A program made the translations under genes and the position numbers. Below are positions 1 to 9,839 of a stretch of DNA of 64,000 nucleotides, in pieces (position 1 is the stretch's first letter; every line of letters begins with the position of its first letter). The notes beneath the pieces are model-generated. The model searched no databases, was not told the DNA's origin, and saw only the letters and a list, made by a program, of their open reading frames with translations. Origin of the DNA: Rattus norvegicus (Eukaryota; Chordata; Mammalia; Rodentia; Muridae); assembly GCF_036323735.1 (NCBI RefSeq), contig NC_086037.1:54242002-54306001 (forward strand). Reading direction: 5' to 3'.

Positions 1-109
1 ATCTTCTAGTTCAGCGTTTTCAGGGATAGCTTGGCTCTGCTAACAGTTGGGTTTTAGATTTGTCTCCTCTTGAACTGCAAGGAAATGAATCTCTGCTGCG
101 TCTTGGGAA

Positions 110-242
110 TGGTGACTCACATCTGTAATCTTAGCACCCGAGAGACTGATACAGGAGAATTGTCTTGAGTTTGAGGTCAGCCTAGGTTGCATGTGTTCTA
201 AACCAGCCTGACATAAGACCCTTAAACAAACAAAAAAGAAAA
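110..242 (+). mobile_element. B1 SINE, diverged
   Basis: This is a 7SL-derived B1 copy. It shows the box A-like start (GGTGACTCAC at 111), the diagnostic middle GAGTTTGAGGTCAGCCTAGG, and a short A-rich tail. Many substitutions make it an old copy. The exact subfamily (B1 or PB1-like) was not determined. Confidence 0.75.
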
Positions 243-330
243 TGAATGTTACCTTCTGTTATTTTAAGCTATAGGAATATATCACACAGAAGCATAGTGT
301 ACTATTCCTGACAAAAAGTGCCTCAGCGAG

Positions 331-439
331 CTGTAATTACATACTTGTCACTCAGGACCCCAGATAGGAAGGTCTCAAGTTCAGGGCTAGCCTGGGCTGC
401 ATAGTAAGCCACTATCTCAAAGGCAACCAAAGAAACAGA
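331..439 (+). mobile_element. B1 SINE fragment
   Basis: The 3' two thirds of a B1 is visible: AAGTTCAGGGCTAGCCTGGGCTGCATAGTAAG followed by an ACTATCTCAAAGG end and an A-rich tail. The 5' part is degenerate or missing. Confidence 0.65.
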
Positions 440-691
440 AACATCTTTCCTTTGAAACACTTCATCATTTTTCCAAACATGATGTGAAATTATGAACATT
501 CTCTGAAGATGATTCATTGGGTCACCAGGTTTTCTGAGCCACCTTGTGATCTGTACCTCACTGGCTGTGCTGGCTATACCATATTTTAAGTCTTGAAGAA
601 GCTGAGTATTCCTGCCTCCTTTATAAAGTCGTAACTGAAGAGATCAGTTACTTCTCATCGACATGCCTTTTAAACTATGAGATAGTACATA

Positions 692-781
692 GTCTACGGC
701 CATACCACCCTGAACGCGCCCGATCTCGTCTGATCTCGGAAGCTAAGCAGGGTCGGGCCTGGTTAGTACTTGGATGGGAGA
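692..781 (+). pseudogene. 5S rRNA retropseudogene, 3'-truncated and tailless
   Basis: The segment matches mammalian 5S rRNA from nucleotide 1 (GTCTACGGCC) to about nucleotide 90 (GGATGGGAGA) without a difference I can detect against the sequence as I know it. The last 31 or so nucleotides are missing and there is no A tail. The 11-base direct repeat GAGATAGTACA lies at 679-689 and again at 778-788; its second copy overlaps the 5S end by microhomology. That is the hallmark of LINE-mediated insertion of a small RNA without a tail. The internal promoter is cut inside box C (5S positions 80-97), although box A and the intermediate element remain, so it is probably not expressed. The absence of mutations suggests a recent insertion. 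Confidence 0.92.
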
Positions 782-984
782 TAGTACACAATTGTTAGTA
801 CTACAGTTTGGAAGTAACAGACCTGGTCACCTACAGTTAATTAATTATTAAAACACCGTCTTCTGCAGTCTCATACAAGTTTTATTTATATAAAGTAGAC
901 AAAAAAGTTAAATATTAAAAAAAAATGAAAACCCTTTCTAGGGACATCTTAATGAGCACAAGTTTCCTGCCAGGAGTGTGTTCC

Positions 985-1127
985 CCGCCTGCCATCCTAA
1001 AACTGTGGAGGTGGAAGCAAGACGATGAGGAGCTCAAGGTCAGTTTACACAACATTGAGAGTTGGAGGGCACTTCAGACCTCATGAGATGCTGTCTTAAG
1101 TAACAACAACAATAACGACAAAGACAA
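985..1127 (+). mobile_element. B1-like SINE, old
   Basis: A B1 pattern remains (GAGGTGGAAGCAAGACGATGAGGAGCTCAAGGTCAG) with an A-rich tail of AAC and AAT units from about 1100 to 1127. Divergence is high, so the family call is moderate. Confidence 0.5.
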
Positions 1128-1591
1128 CAGTGTTTCCCTAACTGCTGGGCGTCTCTCTTCTTCTATCTTAGCAGGTAAGAGGTATCAGTGAAGATTAGGA
1201 GTCTAGGAGTTCCTTCTTATAGATATTATTGCTTGATGCTATACGGCTATGGGTCATACTTAGTTACTGAAAACTTTGTGCTCCAGAGCATGACTTAAAA
1301 CAAAACAACAAATCAGGGAAAATTAAGAGGAAGCGGCCTTTGAAAATGGAATGTGTGAGGTAGCCTGAAAAAGAGGAGCACCCAAGTCAAGGTTTGGGAG
1401 CACTTTCATAGATATGTTTCCCCAGCAAGGACAGCCAAAGGGAGGCGTGTGCACAGACAGTATCTATAGGGTTTCCCAGACCTTCACCAAGGAGTAGGAA
1501 GTTAGTCAGAGTGCAATGTAAAGCCATGGGGGTTTAAGTAAGTGGCATTATCTGAGCTATATAATCGTCATCATTATTATTAGCATTATAA

Positions 1592-1895
1592 AAGGGGATT
1601 TGTTAGATTAGCTTCCACAATAGCAGCTGGCTAGTCCAGGCAATGGCTGCCCTCACACTTAAAAGGATGGGAGCCTGGTGGCTGCTCAGTCTACAAGAGT
1701 GGATGCCTCGCCAGTCCCAATGTGGTAAAGGCCTGAGTGATTCCTAGAGAGCCATTGTTCTTAACCTATGCTGGAAGACCAATGAGTCTGAGCTCTGAGA
1801 TCAACGAAGGTGCTGGCAGCAGCAGCAGCAGCAGCAGCACCAACAATAGAGGAATAGACATGCCTTCCAGAATCAAAGGCAGGACAGCCCTAAGT
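1592..1895 (-). mobile_element. LTR-type rodent repeat fragment, antisense
   Basis: The stretch from TTGTTAGATTAGCTTCCAC through the CAG-rich segment resembles an abundant rodent LTR-like repeat. It appears related to the element at 22722-23185 (shared TTAGA(A/T)TGGCTT-type start and the 'taatgccagtgaagg'-type end). Both lie in the same orientation. The family name is not assigned and the right boundary is approximate. Confidence 0.4.
1816..1838 (+). repeat. (CAG)7 trinucleotide run
   Basis: About seven perfect CAG units sit inside the LTR-type fragment. The serine run in the overlapping open frame is a by-product and not evidence of a protein. Confidence 0.85.
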
Positions 1896-2179
1896 TCACT
1901 TGTAGATTGTCCTGGCCGTATAGGTAGAGTGGGCCTGAGCTTAGAAGTGAGGAAGACCCGTTAGGAAGTTTCTAGGTCATGGTGGGAATGACAGTGGCTT
2001 AAACCATGATGGATGGAGAGTGGCAGTTGTGGATAGGTTTGACATGTCTGAAGGGAAAAAGGTGTTAGGGAAGGATGGTGTGTGAGAGAAAGGGGTGAAG
2101 AACCAGATACCCCAACCTTCTCATCACCAACAGCCATGACTGAGAGTCCGGGAACCATTGTTCCTTAAGATTCTCATTT

Positions 2180-2332
2180 TCTATCTATCATCTATCTATC
2201 CATCCATCCATCTCTCCATCCATCCATCCATCCATCTATCCATCCATCCATCCATCCATCCATCCATCTCTTTCTCTCTCTCTCCCTCCATTTCTCTGTC
2301 TCTCAATCTCTCTCTCTGTCTCTCTCTCTGTC

Positions 2333-2419
<87 letters not shown>
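2180..2419 (+). repeat. Composite microsatellite (ATCC)n-(TC)n-(CA)n
   Basis: A CTAT/CCAT tetranucleotide block (about 2180-2268) runs into a TC/TCTG block (about 2269-2380) and then a pure CA run (about 2381-2418). Three repeat types are joined without unique sequence. The array is probably highly polymorphic. The open frames on both strands over it are translated microsatellite. Confidence 0.95.
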
Positions 2420-3510
2420 ATCTGTTTTCAGAGCTGAGAACATTTGGATGAGCGGAGCACCCTTGTCTCATACCCAGATGCTTCAAACGCAGCTTGTCTT
2501 GAATCCCCAAGAGGGAGTTCTCTATCAGCCCCAGATCTTCTTGTGCCCACTTTGGCTGCATTTAAGTCTGCTGAGGAGAGCTAAGGGCATTGATCCCACC
2601 CCTGAGTCTGTAACAAGTTGAGAATGTTGGAGTTATTTCATCTTTCTCAGTTTTTCATAGAAGAAGAGGGGCTGTTAATGCCTCCTTTTCACGTTTTTTA
2701 CCCCTGACAATTAAATCTTCTTGAATAAAGGATGGTGATGGTGTTGGTGATGGTCGGGGTCCCACACAATACAGGTGAGTCAAACTGGCCCAGTTCCATT
2801 GCTTGACCTTGGAACCATCTGTCCCACCTGAGTCTGTCTTCTACCTAAACCCTCCCTATGTCTCCAACCTGGCTTGAAGTTTGGTTCATCCAGGGCAGCA
2901 ACCCAAACTGCTGGGGTGACCTCTTGATGGCAACACTTGACTTATTTCCAGCCCTGTGTAAAGCACAGGGATAATTTTTGAAACAGTAGCAAGAAAGGAT
3001 GTTTTTGATAAAATAATGAGCCTTCCTTATTTCAAGCTTCCCTTTGATGCTTGCCATCCTGCTCCCATTATGTCTCGTTGTCCACCATTGAAAAGGCCAG
3101 TGTCCTCAATTTGTGCCCAGCTGGAAAGATAACATGGAGCTGAAGAGTGCAGAGAAGCAAAGGAATCACACTGGGATGATATTTTCCTTTATGAGGACAC
3201 TTCAACAATCGTAACAGAGAGAATGTCTTATGAGCCGACAGCCAGTTTTAAATATGGAAAATGTTCTCTATCTCTGGAGTAGTCATTATGCTCTCATGTA
3301 TTTGATGTCACTAACAGAGCAATGGAAAGGTTTGTCCTATATAAATAACATATTTAACGTAAGGAGGAAAAATATGATTGTTTGCCAAATGCTGATGTGT
3401 GCCAAGACTCCTGCATGTTTGGTAAGAAGTTATACCCACGTTCCCTATTTTTCCTTTAGTCTGTCTCATAGGATTTGTACTCTCTTTTTATGTATTATTT
3501 GTAATTTCTG

Positions 3511-3512
<2 letters not shown>

Positions 3513-3558
<46 letters not shown>
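3513..3558 (+). repeat. (GT)23 microsatellite
   Basis: A pure GT dinucleotide run of about 46 bases, 33 bases upstream of the ID target duplication. Confidence 0.97.
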
Positions 3559-3559
<1 letters not shown>

Positions 3560-3605
3560 GACCAAAGGTCAACCTCAGGTGTCTTCCTCCAGAAATAGGA
3601 TCTCT

Positions 3606-3691
3606 TTTTTTTTTTTCGGAGCTGGGGACCAAACCCAGGGTCTTGCGCTTGCTAGGCAAGCGCTCTACCACTGAGCTAAATCCCCAACCCC
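3606..3691 (-). mobile_element. ID SINE (BC1-derived), antisense
   Basis: Read on the minus strand, this is a complete ID element: GGGGTTGGGGATTTAGCTCA start, GTGGTAGAGCGCTTGCCTAG core with tRNA-like A and B boxes, and an A tail of about 11. A 16-base target-site duplication, AGAAATAGGATCTCTT, is perfect at 3591-3606 and 3692-3707. Only a few substitutions are visible, so it is a rather young insertion. Confidence 0.97.
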
Positions 3692-4237
3692 AGAAATAGG
3701 ATCTCTTACTGGATCTCATGGATTGGCAAGACCAACTAGCCAGCAGCCCTGGGAATCCTTTTGTTTCTACCTCTCCAGCACTGGGCTCCCAGGTACAAGT
3801 CACTGTACATGGTTTTTTTTTTTTAATATGAGTGTTGGGGGTCTGAACTCAGGCCCACATACCTGCATAGCAAGCCCTGGTTATAAGATTGTTCTATCGC
3901 CTGAAAATTTCAGAGGTATAAATCTGCTGTTTGATTCTATAATACTTTTAGTCTGTAATCTGTGGATATATTTCAGAGTCATCTGTAAAAGTCCTAACTG
4001 AATGACATGAAGGGTCCCTCATCAATATTTTTGAGAGTTTGCTCCTGCAAGTGTATATTACTGACCTGAGAGCATTGGTTTTAGTTTCTTAAATTTATCA
4101 GATTAATGGTTTCTAGACATCTAAGTTTAGAATAATAAGAGATAGATATAAATCTTCAGACTCTGTGGAACAGAGAGGCTAGCTTCCCACTTGTGGGCCA
4201 GGAAAAAGAAACATCCTTACAATAGCCAATGGACTAT

Positions 4238-4347
4238 CCCCAGCCCCAGCCCCAGCCCCAGCCCCAGCCCCAGCCCCAGCCCCAGCCCCAGCCCCAGCCC
4301 CAGCCCCAGCCCCAGCCCCAGCCCCAGCCCCAGCCCCAGCCCCAGCC
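4238..4347 (+). repeat. (CCCCAG)18 hexanucleotide array
   Basis: About 18 uninterrupted copies of CCCCAG. The minus strand reads (CTGGGG)n, with G4 runs every six bases, a strong G-quadruplex pattern. The Pro-Gln frame across it has no other coding support. Confidence 0.97.
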
Positions 4348-4639
4348 TAACCTTTTAAGATTCCACATATTGTGTAGACATCTCAGTTCCAACTCGTTAA
4401 CTTCTATTGGTCTTTGTACTCATCTGACTACTAAAAATTAATTACCGTGGTCACCGAGACTGGGCAGATGCCATAATGCCTGTGTTCCAGGGCTCATTGC
4501 TCTCAGTTCAAGTCTCTCTTTGTACCTGTCACCTTGGGGAGTGGCCCAGTTATAAACGTATTCCTTTGTTGTTCCATTTTATTCAAGACTATCTTAACAT
4601 TTTGGGTGAAAAGTTTTGGGTCATCTGGTCTACCATACA

Positions 4640-5150
4640 TGTAGAAATGAAGCTATCAATTCATTCTTCATGCTGCAGCCAGAGAAACCTTTCAAAAATA
4701 CAAGTGAGACTGCATTATAGGCCTCCCCTAAAACACACTTGAGTAGCTTCCCAATGGTCGTGAGATAATGAGATTCATAGCCCATAAGGCCCTGAATGGT
4801 TTTGCCCTTGCTTATGTCTCTAGCCTCGTGTTATATTATATTCCTCACCATTCTCCCTGCTCACACAGGTATTCCTGTGGCTTTCTGGGCTGTATGTCTC
4901 CACCCTCCCACTCCCCCATGATGTGTCCACATCACTTCCATTTACTTATAATTCAGATTTCAACATAATTATATGATGGCAGCTATTGGTTTGCATTTCC
5001 TCCGACTCATATGTATGTTGCCTCAAATGTTTTTCTTTTATGCCTCTTACCAAAAGTACTTTACATTTAATTTTGAGATTATTTTATTAATAGTTCTCAC
5101 CCAAGCTCTAGGAGAGCAAATGCCATATGCAGTCCTCTCATCTCATCAGT
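4640..5150 (+). mobile_element. L2 LINE, 3' portion, ancient
   Basis: The text follows the 3' end of mammalian L2: CATGCTGCAGCCAGAGAAAC, AGTAGCTTCCCAATGG, ATAGCCCATAAGGCCCTGAA and TGTCTCTAGCCTC occur in the expected order. The element fades near the tail around 5150. Divergence is high, as expected for an insertion older than placental mammals. Confidence 0.7.
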
Positions 5151-5654
5151 AAAATTAATGCCGGTTGTGTTTATATTAGCATGAACGGTCTTAAAATCTT
5201 GGTCATTTAACACTCTGAGGTATATTCCTCCTGCCATAGCCTAAAGTTGGTGAGTCAACTCGTCTCTAACTGGATGTCAAGCAACCAGATGACCTCCTTG
5301 TCCTGTCTTCATCACCTTTCAGGTCGTGTCAATGGGGAAAAGAATGAGATGTCATTTGGGAGCCTGTATGAACCAAGCCAGGCATCTGTGTTCTATTCAC
5401 AGCTCACTGGCGAGATCTCAGCTACAAAGTTCTACTTCGGAAGAGTTGAGAAATCTAGATTTATCTCCTCTTTCTGAGACAAGGAGGAAAGGAAAGGAGA
5501 AAGTAGAGGTTGTTAATGTATGTCTGCCACATTGTTTTAGCCTTAGCAACGAATGATTCTGGATAATTGAAAGCTCTCAAACACAGAATGAATGAATCGA
5601 ACATGGATAGCATTGTTATCAAGGAGTAGCTTGTTGGTTCTGCTACTGTTAAGC

Positions 5655-5720
5655 TCTTTAAGTGCAGAGACCGTGTCTGAATTGTCCATCATACTGTCCC
5701 TGGTGCTGGAAGGGTTTTTA
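5655..5720 (+). mobile_element. L2/MIR-type 3' tail fragment
   Basis: AAGCTCTTTAAGTGCAGAGA followed by CCGTGTCTGAATTGTCCATC resembles the conserved 'gagggcagggaccgtgtct' tail of L2-like elements. The match is short. Confidence 0.35.
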
Positions 5721-5999
5721 CACAGGTGTAAGATTAGCCAAGAATATACAATTGCCACTACTCAAGAGATTCCACGAGGAAGATGGAATGCTAGAGGGTC
5801 TTTTTAAAGGGGTGTGGAAAGAAACTGCAAATGAAGTTTGCGAAGTGAGTTGGTAAGTCATGGAGAGATACAGTTGAAGAACCCTATGAGTTAACGCTCT
5901 CACGGCTAACCTCACCTAAACACAATTGTCTGCTGAGTTGCGAGATGTATCCTCTTGTCTTTGATGTCATACAGAAGGACAAGGAGATGGACAGATCCC

Positions 6000-6470
6000 T
6001 GACTGGCAGAGAAGGGAGTCTCAGGTAAATAATGAAGATGACAGTCTTCTGCCTGCTTCTTCATACACCCCACCTATAAAAGGTTTAGTGGGCTTTATCT
6101 CCTGCTGGCAAAGCTCCTCTTCTGACTAACCAGTCCAGGCTGGTCAGATACCTTCAAAGCCAGTCCTAAACATGTTGATCTACAGCTGTGGGCTCATCAG
6201 CTCCCTTTCTTTATCTATGCTGACCAATCTGAAATTAGAGGAGAGGGACCCACTCCAAAACCACTTAAAACCCCTGGCCGTCCATAGGGAGGAAATGGAC
6301 TTCAGCATCTGAGTCCCCACAGTGCTTTGTGTGTGTGTGTTCAGGTTCACTCTCAATAAAGTTTACTTGTTGCCTTTTGCTGCTCCCCAATACTTTTTCC
6401 TGCCTTTTAATTCTTTTCTTGCCAGAGGAAGCAAGCCTGCTCAAGACCCCTAAATGCTAACAGTATAGCC
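6000..6470 (+). mobile_element. Possible solitary LTR
   Basis: A TATA-like CCTATAAAAGG at about 6072 is followed 280 bases later by CAATAAAGTTTACTTG with a GT-rich stretch around it. This spacing suits an LTR R region and polyadenylation signal. No matching partner LTR, primer site or internal retroviral sequence was seen, and the ends were not fixed. It could be unique sequence that mimics this layout. Confidence 0.3.
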
Positions 6471-7097
6471 TTATATGTGGGAATAGGTTGTCTCTTCAGT
6501 TCAAACAATCCCTTACCTCATTCCTTCTTGCTATTACAAGTTTGAACTCAGAAAAAAATCTCCACAGATGTGTGTATTTAGATTTTCCAGAAGTTGGTCC
6601 TACCTAAGGGATTTTGCCCCTGTCCTTGCAAAACAGAAAACCACATTAGTTCCGGCCCCAGCTGTCAGGCTTGGATCTCACCCTCGATTTTCCCTAATCA
6701 ATACACAGAAACTCCTGGTGCCATGGGGGGTGGGGGGTGTTGCATTTTTTTTAAAATCTTTTTAAAGGATGAAGTAGGGCGGACAAAAAAAATCTTTGCT
6801 TTCTTTTCTTCAGCTGTCTGCCTAGAGGTGGAGACAACCCTAGGCACTGCAGGTGGGCGTGAAGGTGCCACCCTGCCTTACCACAGAGAGACCTGAGCTA
6901 AGAAAGCTACCTGGCACTATAATGCAGGCTTCCAAGGCACGCTGTTGGAGTTAGTGACAGGGGAACCCCTCTACCTCTGGGGCTTCCGCAGTGCAGTGAG
7001 CTTTGGTGGATCAATACTTTAGTCTTGTCATGCTAATTGCCCATTGGTTGACATTCATGATCCTTCCTTGCTCCCTCCCTATGTAAACTCCTTACAG

Positions 7098-7169
7098 CTG
7101 GAACAAATGCAAAAATCCAGAGCCTTCCAAGCCAAGCTCCTGCAGAAGACAGAGGGCCTGGAAGCCGAG
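7098..7169 (+). CDS. Candidate internal exon, 72 bp, unknown gene
   Basis: A pyrimidine-rich tract ending in TTACAG lies directly before 7098, and GAG/GTACGA forms a donor at 7169/7170. In frame 0 the 24 codons read LEQMQKSRAFQAKLLQKTEG and then LEAE, rich in Leu, Gln, Lys and Glu, as in a short coiled coil. Codon third positions are G/C-rich. No repeat was recognised here. All three forward frames are open over this short length, so frame choice rests on composition and on phase with the next candidate exon. I did not recognise the protein. It could also be a non-coding RNA exon or chance. Confidence 0.5.
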
Positions 7170-7576
7170 GTACGATGCTCCCCCCACCCCCACCCTCATT
7201 CTCTTGTCCTCCCCCTACTTTCAAAAGCTTCATGTCTGTCTGAGTGAGGTAAGGATGGGGAGGCTCAGGAACGAATAAAGAAATGCACAGGGTAACTCCC
7301 CTACAACACATCACTGGTGTTGCTGGTTTAGAACAAAACAAGATCCCTGCTCCCCCCCCCTACTCCCTCCAAACACAAACATGCAAACAAATAAAAACCA
7401 GAAACACCCACCCACCCATTCTGTGAGTCTGGTCAAAGCCCTTCCTTCTGTTTGGGTGACTGTGACTCTTCACCATTCCACAATGAGCAGGTACGTGCAC
7501 TGTCCTCTCTGTTTCCCGACTAGGGCACTTCAGACAAAGCTGAGGAATAAGAGGGGGGGAGCAAGAAGGCACTGTG

Positions 7577-7579
<3 letters not shown>

Positions 7580-7623
<44 letters not shown>
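7580..7623 (+). repeat. (GT)22 microsatellite
   Basis: A pure GT run of about 44 bases within the putative intron between the two candidate exons. Confidence 0.97.
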
Positions 7624-7624
<1 letters not shown>

Positions 7625-7838
7625 TCACGCCTACCATATTGGCTTCCTGTCCCTGGAACATCAGCTTTCTAGCTGGCTGAGCCTGTCCCCATGATTGTAC
7701 AGGGTTGCCACTGAGAACACCTCAACTCCTACCCTGTAAGCTTTAGGCCTCTGCTGTACAGGGTTTTGTTAAGCTGTTTAGTATTAATTGATTTTTTTTC
7801 TCCCATTTTTTTCTTTCTTTCCCTGGGCGGGTCAATAG

Positions 7839-7913
7839 CTGGATGCTTCAGGAGCAGAGGATCTATCAACCGCAGACCAAGCCAGGGAGCTGCCGACAAA
7901 CCTGGAACGGTAA
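7839..7913 (+). CDS. Candidate terminal coding exon, unknown gene
   Basis: A strong pyrimidine tract (7792-7824) and CAATAG precede 7839. Continuing in phase 0 from the 7098-7169 exon gives LDASGAEDLSTADQARELPT and then NLER before TAA at 7911-7913. Joined, the two exons give 48 residues with an acidic, helix-prone character. Two alternatives exist. Frame 1 is open from 7840 to a TGA at 8005 with G/C-rich third positions. A near-consensus donor, CTG/GTAAGT, lies at 8025/8026, which would make a 187-bp internal exon read in frame 2. No family was recognised, so this is a prediction from splice and codon patterns only. Confidence 0.42.
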   Translation: MDASGAEDLSTADQARELPTNLER

Positions 7914-9835
7914 CCTGGCCAGCTCCGGGAGCGCCGACGGCACCCGGGGGCCCAGCAGTGGGCAGCAGGAAATGTGCCATGGCCACGAGGCAAGAAATCA
8001 ACGCTGACCCGATCGTTGGCACCTGGTAAGTTTCTTCACTTTTGAAAAGTGAGGCAAAAGATAACCAAGTCTTTCTTCCCTTCCTCAAAAAGTGTCGGCA
8101 GTGTTTTGGCTGATTTTAGGTATGAGCAAATTCTAGACGCCCCTGCAGATCTGGGAGCACGGGCTAGCGGGGAAATGAGGATTCGTGGGCTAGATAAGGG
8201 CTAACCAAACTCTGATCCGAAGGTGAGCCACTGCAGCCAAGCAGATGTCCTGGGCATTGATCCTTACATTGTGTTATTGATTTCCTCTTGGGGCCAAGAA
8301 TAGGGTGGACCTACGGAGGACACGAGGAGAACCGACACCTTCCCGGAGGGCCAAGCGGCCCTAATCGGTGATAACAGTGTTAAGTGGTCAGCCTGGAGAT
8401 GAGGTTTGCTTGGATCTATTGATCTGTGCTCCCCTGGGATATAAATCCTTCTGAATTTGCTTCCGTGGATATAAATATTTATAATTAAAATAGCGCAGGA
8501 GCCTCGTATGGGCACAAGGAGAGTGGCCCAGTCCAGGATAAAGCTCGATAGCCATCTCTCACGCGCCCCTTCTTCGCGCATGTCTCTCACTTGGCACCCC
8601 TTTGTACATCTTGCCCTGTGTCTGGAAGCCGATTTTGAGCCCGCCGGTGTAGCAGGCAGTGTCTAGCAGAAGCTAGGTGAAAAATCTTTTCCTTCTAACT
8701 GCAGCTTCCAGCCGAGGAGCCAGCGTGGCTTCCTAGTGAAGGCTGTGTAATTCATGTATGTACAGGAGGCAGGACTCAGAAAGAAATGGGCTTTCCAGGT
8801 GATGAAGGGGATACACAGGGAAAAATGCTTTGTTTTTGCTTTTATTGGTGAATCAGTTTGAATCACATAACAAACGGTCTTTAAGCTGCACGTTTTCCCC
8901 AAGGCTGATAAGACCCTGAGATGGCTCGCCTGGCGATATTCGCACTAGGAGAACAACTTGAGGGAATCCCACACTCCGCTTCCTACCACCTCATAAATGT
9001 AGCCTTGTGAGGAGTGAGCAGAGCACCCCTCCAAAAGAGAATGGAAACAGAGGGGTGCTATAGGGAACCTCCCCAGCAGCAGAGCCATGAATGCAGCCGG
9101 CAGGACAGACACCATTGATCATAGCATGCCACACTAGAAAGACAACCCTGGGCATTGGCGAGCTTCAGGTTTTAGAAATCTAGGTGGTAGAACGTGTGGG
9201 TTTAGAAAAAAATAATCTGCTGTGTTCCTTAAACTAATTATCTGCTTTTGTGTTCAGAATGCAATCTTTAAAGATTGGGGACTTCCATTTGGATCGGGCA
9301 TCTGCCTTGCTTTGGTATTAATAGTGTGTCTACCCTCATGCCTCAGTCTGTTTCATTAGTGTGTAATTTATAGCACCAGAGTTAAATACTTGCAGATCTT
9401 AGACTGGCCAAGAATGTATATTAGTGGTTGCGCAAATACTGCGCCGTGGAATGTTGGGAAATTGTATTGTTTTATTTTTCTCCTGATGGTGGAACACTTC
9501 GTCCTCCCAGAAATGGATGAATGTCTGTGTATCTTTGTGCAAGTGTCTGGATTTGGAAAGCCATGGCCATAGGCAACTTAGTAATTAACATTTCTCTATT
9601 TGCGCATAAATGTCCTTTTCCGGGACATTCGTGGGCTTTGCCTTTGTGGTTTGGTTTGGTTTGATTGTCCTTATGCAGATGTGTGTGTGTTCAAAACTCA
9701 GATGCAGCTCGTTGGACTCTTAGTGGATGGCAGAAGGCTGGGGACTATTCTAACTGGCAGTCAGGGGTCAGTATTAGGGACTCCATTTGACTTGGATGAT
9801 TTTTGCACAATAAAGTCTCACCCGTGTAATTGTGT
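7914..9835 (+). other. Repeat-poor stretch, possible 3' UTR
   Basis: About 1.9 kb without a recognisable interspersed repeat, which is unusual in this window. If the exon at 7839 is terminal, this would be its 3' UTR, ending near the signal at 9809. It contains locally CpG-bearing segments around 8290-8360 and 8555-8580. Otherwise I see no feature. Confidence 0.35.
9809..9814 (+). promoter_or_regulatory. Candidate poly(A) signal AATAAA
   Basis: AATAAAG is followed within about 20 bases by a plausible cleavage region and then a T/GT-rich element (TTTGTTTTGATGTGGGGATG from about 9848). This arrangement fits a used polyadenylation site. It lies downstream of the candidate terminal exon with no intervening retroelement. 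Confidence 0.4.
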
Positions 9836-9839
9836 AATG

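Noticed and set aside
692..781. Functional 5S rRNA gene
   Set aside because: The copy ends at about nucleotide 90, box C is cut, and no T-run terminator follows at the proper place.
4229..4441. Pro-Gln repeat protein
   Set aside because: The frame is the CCCCAG array plus short flanks, with no splice or family support.
6807..6896. Possible exon after TTTCTTTTCTTCAG near 6806-6820
   Set aside because: An acceptor-like tract exists, but the phase compatible with the candidate exons stops at once (TAG), and no paired donor was found.
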